A stretch of 64,000 bases of DNA, taken from NCBI RefSeq assembly GCF_042654345.1, contig NZ_JBHSGB010000010.1, forward strand, positions 496,001-560,000, given 5' to 3'. This document shows, piece by piece, positions 60,914-64,000 of the stretch (positions are counted from its first letter, which is position 1; each line of letters starts with the position of its first letter). This stretch comes from Pararheinheimera marina (lineage in GTDB: Bacteria > Pseudomonadota > Gammaproteobacteria > Enterobacterales > Alteromonadaceae). The notes beneath the pieces were generated by a model. That model did no database searches. It worked only from the letters and a program-made list of their open reading frames with translations, and had not been told where the DNA came from. Position numbers and translations under genes: made by a program.

Positions 60914-61765
60914 GTGAGTCAAATTCAATCCGTTTCTGTTGGCAGCATTGAAGTCGCCAACGACAAGCCGTTTGTACTCTTTGGTGGCATGAATGTGCTC
61001 GAGTCACGTGACCTGGCGATGCAAGTGGCAGAGCATTATGTGAAGGTCACTGAAAAGCTGGGTATTCCTTACGTCTTTAAAGCGTCGTTTGACAAAGCGA
61101 ACCGCTCTTCAGTGCACTCCTACCGTGGTCCGGGGCTGGAAGAAGGCCTGAAAATTTTTGAAGAGATTAAGCGGACTTTTAACGTGCCACTCATCACTGA
61201 TGTGCATGAGCCCTACCAGGCAGCTATTGTGGCAGAAGTGGTGGATGTACTGCAGCTGCCGGCTTTTTTAGCCCGCCAGACCGATCTGGTGATTGCGATG
61301 GCTGCCACTGGGGCTGTGATTAATGTGAAAAAACCACAGTTCCTGGCGCCGCATGAAATGCGTCATATCCTGACCAAATTCAAAGAAGCGGGCAATGAGA
61401 ATGTCATTTTGTGTGAACGAGGCTCCAGCTTTGGGTATAACAACCTGGTGGTCGACATGCTGGGTATGGACGATATGAAGCACTTTGCGCCAGTGATTTT
61501 TGATGCCACTCATGCGTTGCAGCGGCCAGGTGGTCGCAGTGATTCAGCAGACGGCCGTCGTGCTCAGGCGGCGCAATTAGCCCGCTCTGGCATGGCGCTG
61601 GGGCTGGCAGGTTTGTTTATTGAAGCGCATCCTGATCCAAACCAGGCAAAATGTGATGGCCCTTGTGCGTTACCGCTGGCCAAACTGGAAGCTTATCTGG
61701 CTCAGATGCAGCAATTAGATCAGCTGGTAAAATCATTTCCTGCGCTGGATACTTCGGCTAATTAA
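60914..61765 (+). CDS. kdsA: 3-deoxy-8-phosphooctulonate (KDO-8-P) synthase
   Basis: 283 residues from the GTG at 60914, which has AAAGGAAA at a good distance and matches the E. coli start; an in-frame GTG at 60893 is less likely. PFVLFGGMNVLESRDLAM, FKASFDKANRSSVHSYRGPG, LILCERGSSFGYNNLVVDM and DATHALQRPGG are diagnostic. Makes KDO-8-P for lipopolysaccharide core. Last gene of the hemA block. Confidence 0.97.
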   Translation: MSQIQSVSVGSIEVANDKPFVLFGGMNVLESRDLAMQVAEHYVKVTEKLGIPYVFKASFDKANRSSVHSYRGPGLEEGLKIFEEIKRTFNVPLITDVHEPYQAAIVAEVVDVLQLPAFLARQTDLVIAMAATGAVINVKKPQFLAPHEMRHILTKFKEAGNENVILCERGSSFGYNNLVVDMLGMDDMKHFAPVIFDATHALQRPGGRSDSADGRRAQAAQLARSGMALGLAGLFIEAHPDPNQAKCDGPCALPLAKLEAYLAQMQQLDQLVKSFPALDTSAN

Positions 61766-61775
61766 TGCAGCTTTG

Positions 61776-61807
61776 GCGGGCAAAACTATGATTTTTTGCC
61801 CGCTTTG
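61776..61807 (+). terminator. Terminator after kdsA
   Basis: Stem GCGGGCAAAA/TTTTGCCCGC with an 8-base loop and T-rich tail. Confidence 0.7.
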
Positions 61808-61848
61808 CTCAGGATTTAAGCGAACTCGTCAGCCCAGACAAAAATAAG

Positions 61849-61878
61849 TTGACTTGATTCCGCGAAATCCGTTTAATA
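61849..61878 (+). promoter_or_regulatory. Predicted promoter of the tRNA cluster
   Basis: -35 TTGACT (61849-61854), 18-bp spacer, -10 TTAATA (61873-61878), then a C-rich run of the kind that gives stringent control of stable RNA genes. Confidence 0.5.
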
Positions 61879-61887
61879 CCCCCCGTT

Positions 61888-61963
61888 GCCCAGATAGCTC
61901 AGTCGGTAGAGCAGCGGATTGAAAATCCGCGTGTCCCTGGTTCGATTCCGGGTCTGGGCACCA
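61888..61963 (+). tRNA. tRNA-Phe (GAA), copy 1
   Basis: 76 nt with a paired acceptor stem GCCCAGA/TCTGGGC, D-arm AGCTCAGTCGGTAGAGC, anticodon GAA in GGATTGAAAATCC, T-arm GGTTCGATTCC and encoded CCA. Confidence 0.98.
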
Positions 61964-62010
61964 TGAATTTTTGTGATTGGTGCTTATCCTGTCACGACCT
62001 TGTTCAAGGC

Positions 62011-62086
<76 letters not shown>

Positions 62087-62097
62087 TTAACCTCTTT

Positions 62098-62173
62098 GCC
62101 CAGATAGCTCAGTCGGTAGAGCAGCGGATTGAAAATCCGCGTGTCCCTGGTTCGATTCCGGGTCTGGGCACCA
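62098..62173 (+). tRNA. tRNA-Phe (GAA), copy 2
   Basis: Identical in sequence to copy 1 over all 76 nt, suggesting duplication or gene conversion. Its 3' end and downstream terminator arm are duplicated at 62324-62372. Confidence 0.98.
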
Positions 62174-62205
62174 TCCTTCGGATGATGTGCTAAAAAGCCA
62201 GCTTA
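62157..62205 (+). repeat. 49-bp direct repeat, copy 1 (tRNA-Phe 3' end plus downstream)
   Basis: Covers the last 17 bases of tRNA-Phe and 32 bases beyond. An identical copy lies 167 bp further right. tRNA 3' ends are common att sites. Confidence 0.9.
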
Positions 62206-62218
62206 TTGCTGGCTTTTT
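62192..62218 (+). terminator. Terminator of the tRNA cluster
   Basis: Stem AAAAAGCCAGC/GCTGGCTTTTT with a 5-base TTATT loop. Confidence 0.85.
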
Positions 62219-62521
62219 GCTTTCTACAGGTCAGGCCCTACATCTTCGATGACTGCCTGCGTCCATGCAGGCAGCCCTGCGGGCCAGCTAACGCTGTTCT
62301 GGTTTGCTCCTGGCAAACCTTGGTCCGGGTCTGGGCACCATCCTTCGGATGATGTGCTAAAAAGCCAGCTTAACCGCTGTGCGAAGAAAGACATGCAACC
62401 GCTGGTCATGCCCCGCCATTTCCTGAGCCGTGATAACGAACGACAGTTCTCAACAGGCCAGTATCAGTACAACAGCCAGAGCACAGGTGACTGCTTCTAT
62501 CAGCCGCTGTACAGGCGCGGA
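62206..62521. other. Remnant region between tRNA-Phe and the HAD gene
   Basis: No convincing gene. Contains a 7-bp hairpin (TGCCTGC at 62254-62260, GCAGGCA at 62267-62273), the second copy of the tRNA-Phe 3' repeat, and about 150 bp (62373-62521) whose forward frame reads as a protein-like fragment (PRHFLSRDNERQFSTGQYQY) without start or recognisable family. Possibly the scar of a lost integrated element. Confidence 0.5.
62324..62372 (+). repeat. 49-bp direct repeat, copy 2 (tRNA-Phe 3' end without the tRNA)
   Basis: Identical to 62157-62205, but preceded by unrelated sequence, so it is not part of a tRNA gene, and followed by different sequence so the terminator stem is broken. Confidence 0.9.
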
Positions 62522-63193
62522 TCAGTCAACAGCACTGAGCTGCAACCACTGTGCGGGCTCGGCAGGTAACTCATGGTAATTGCGGATTTTGCTTAACGCC
62601 TGTTGATACTCGGCTTTGTGCCAGTGGTGGTCAGCGGGCAGTGCAATGACCTGCATACCGGCCGCCAGTGCCGCTGTCATGCCGGTCACTGAGTCTTCAA
62701 ACACCAGGCAATGGCGGCTTGGAACGCCCAGTCGCTGTGCCGCCAGATGGTAGATATCAGGCTGAGGCTTGCCTTGGCTGACATCTTCGATAGAGCACAA
62801 GGCCTGAAAATAATGACGGATTTGCAGGTGATCCAGCACTGTATGCATCAGAGATGCAGGCGAATTGGTCGCCACAGCTAAGGGGATTTTCTGCTCAGAC
62901 AGCTGTTGCAGCAATGGCAGCAGTCCAGATTTGGCCTGGCCTCGTTCGACCACAGCCCGGGCTACGTAATCAATCACCGCTTGTTCGGCTTCTGCCAGCG
63001 TCATGCCTGTCCAGGGGCTATGGGCATACCAAAGTGCCGTAACGGCTTTGGTGCTCATGCCAGCCGTTTGGGCTGTGATTTCTGGCGGCAGCCGGACACC
63101 CAGCTGGTTAAAGATATATTGCTCTGCTTCTGTCCAGTAAGGCTCAGAGTCAATCAGCACTCCATCCATATCAAAAATGACCGCGTGCGGCAT
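62522..63193 (-). CDS. HAD-superfamily sugar phosphatase (HxpB/YniC-like)
   Basis: 223 residues. HAD motif I VIFDMDGVLIDSEPYW, motif II VATNSPAS, motif III KPQPDIYHLAA, motif IV VFEDSVTGMTAALAAGM. The cap domain and the N-terminus resemble E. coli HxpB (hexitol and 2-deoxyglucose-6-phosphate phosphatase). The substrate cannot be told from sequence. Transcribed away from the lepB-like gene. Confidence 0.88.
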   Translation of the reverse strand: MPHAVIFDMDGVLIDSEPYWTEAEQYIFNQLGVRLPPEITAQTAGMSTKAVTALWYAHSPWTGMTLAEAEQAVIDYVARAVVERGQAKSGLLPLLQQLSEQKIPLAVATNSPASLMHTVLDHLQIRHYFQALCSIEDVSQGKPQPDIYHLAAQRLGVPSRHCLVFEDSVTGMTAALAAGMQVIALPADHHWHKAEYQQALSKIRNYHELPAEPAQWLQLSAVD

Positions 63194-63340
63194 TTTGTTC
63201 TCCTGCTGTCTGCTCTGTGGAGCTCCATTCTAAAGGGGGCCGCTGGCGCTGGCAAAACTTAGTAACAATTTTGAGCAGAAGCTGATGCAACTAACGACGA
63301 GGGATAGGGCCCAAGTTGAAGTTATTACAGGAGAATTTTT

Positions 63341-63976
63341 ATGCAAAAGGTAAAACAGTTCTGGCGTGAACATTGGGCTTTTGTATTTTGTATGGCGCTG
63401 ATGTTTGTGTTTCGCAGTGCAGTGGCCGATTGGAACCATGTGCCGTCCGGGTCCATGCAGCCCACCATTAAAGAGGGCGACCGTATTCTGATCAATAAAC
63501 TGGCGTATGACGTGCAACTGCCATTTACCGGCCATTCACTGGTGAAGCTGGCGGACCCACAACGGGGCGATGTGGTAATTTTTGAATCGGCCGCCGCCAA
63601 TAACAGACTGGTGAAGCGGGTGATCGGCATGCCGGGAGACTGGGTTGAGATGCAGGACAATCAGCTGCGGATCAATGGCCAGGCTTTACTGTATCAGGCG
63701 GAGCAAGGTACAGATTGGCAAGAAAATTTACTGGGCGTGAAGCATGAGATCCGGCTGACTCAGCAGGACTCCGGTCTTTCCAGCTTCGAACCTTTGCGTA
63801 TTCCGGCTGGGTTTTATCTGGTGTTAGGCGATAACCGCAATAACAGTGCAGATTCGCGTGTTATTGGCCTGGTGCCACGCCAGGAGATCATCGGCAAAGG
63901 CGAAATGGTGGTGATGTCCTTTAACCCGGATAACTATTATTTGCCGCGCGGCGACAGGTTTTTTGTTGCACTGTAA
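63341..63976 (+). CDS. Signal peptidase I (LepB-like)
   Basis: 211 residues. One N-terminal membrane anchor (about 11-28, HWAFVFCMALMFVFRSAV). Catalytic Ser38 in HVPSGSMQPT and Lys92 in NRLVKRVIGMPGD; box E GDNRNNSADSR. Cleaves Sec signal peptides. Shorter than E. coli LepB (324), which has two membrane helices, and not beside lepA or rnc, so it is probably a second signal peptidase paralogue. Start has AGGAG before it. Confidence 0.92.
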   Translation: MQKVKQFWREHWAFVFCMALMFVFRSAVADWNHVPSGSMQPTIKEGDRILINKLAYDVQLPFTGHSLVKLADPQRGDVVIFESAAANNRLVKRVIGMPGDWVEMQDNQLRINGQALLYQAEQGTDWQENLLGVKHEIRLTQQDSGLSSFEPLRIPAGFYLVLGDNRNNSADSRVIGLVPRQEIIGKGEMVVMSFNPDNYYLPRGDRFFVAL

Positions 63977-64000
63977 GCCAAACCAGCAAGGCACAGCTGG

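Noticed and set aside
62249..62569. 106-aa forward frame after the tRNA cluster
   Set aside because: It crosses the duplicated tRNA-Phe 3' end and the HAD gene stop, so it cannot be a native gene.

Overview
The window reads as chromosome of a marine or freshwater gammaproteobacterium close to Rheinheimera/Alishewanella (Alteromonadales/Chromatiaceae). This is inferred from the gene orders, the E. coli-like tmRNA tag, the PrfB frameshift and protein similarity as I remember it; no search was run. Most of it is dense core genome, interrupted by one small integrated element, one repeat-flanked accessory gene and several signalling genes.

Layout. 1-6.0 kb: an OsmC-pirin fusion protein (runs off the left edge), an iron-sulfur (6-4) photolyase, and a probable zinc-uptake cluster (ZrgA-like His-rich protein, DUF3299 protein, ABC ATPase, FtsX-type permease) with two Zur-like palindromes in its divergent promoter. 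6.1-11.7 kb: an Hpt-REC-REC-GGDEF cyclase facing a large GAF/PAS hybrid kinase. 12.1-18.6 kb: a ~6.5 kb element in the 3' end of ssrA (tmRNA), with a P4-type integrase, an AlpA regulator, a Rep-like protein, unknown genes and 1.7 kb of non-coding DNA organised like a plasmid origin. 18.6-25.4 kb: ssrA-smpB-ratA-rnfH-bamE-recN-nadK-hrcA-grpE, as in E. coli apart from hrcA. 25.4-28.8 kb: yciH, a GAF protein, an aromatic/aspartate aminotransferase and a solute-binding protein.

28.8-37.4 kb: fldB-xerD-dsbC-recJ-prfB-lysS, with a GH51 arabinofuranosidase inserted between recJ and prfB and bracketed by two long, nearly identical palindromes. 37.4-41.7 kb: a HisKA_2 kinase and REC-PAS-GGDEF-EAL regulator operon. 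41.8-52.1 kb: pyrG-eno-(unknown)-ftsB-ispD-ispF-truD-surE-pcm-yqaA-nlpD-rpoS. 52.1-61.8 kb: prs-ispE-lolB facing away from hemA-prfA-prmC, then an HD-GYP regulator, sirB2, sirB1 and kdsA. 61.9-64 kb: tRNA-Phe, tRNA-Thr, tRNA-Phe, a duplicated tRNA-Phe 3' end suggesting a lost insertion, an HAD phosphatase and a signal peptidase I.

How it fits together. Core modules cover trans-translation and ribosome rescue (tmRNA/SmpB), translation termination (PrfA, PrmC, PrfB), isoprenoid synthesis (IspD/F/E), envelope biogenesis (BamE, LolB, NlpD, KdsA, LepB) and stress control (RpoS, HrcA/GrpE). Three loci encode cyclic-di-GMP enzymes. The most unusual part is the ssrA element: a short one-directional operon from integrase to Rep-like protein, followed by iterons, an AT-rich tract and pairs of GCATTTG motifs spaced exactly 22 bp. 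It looks like an integrative element able to replicate autonomously, or a phage satellite. A second oddity is hemA, whose conserved N-terminus has no ATG/GTG/TTG start.
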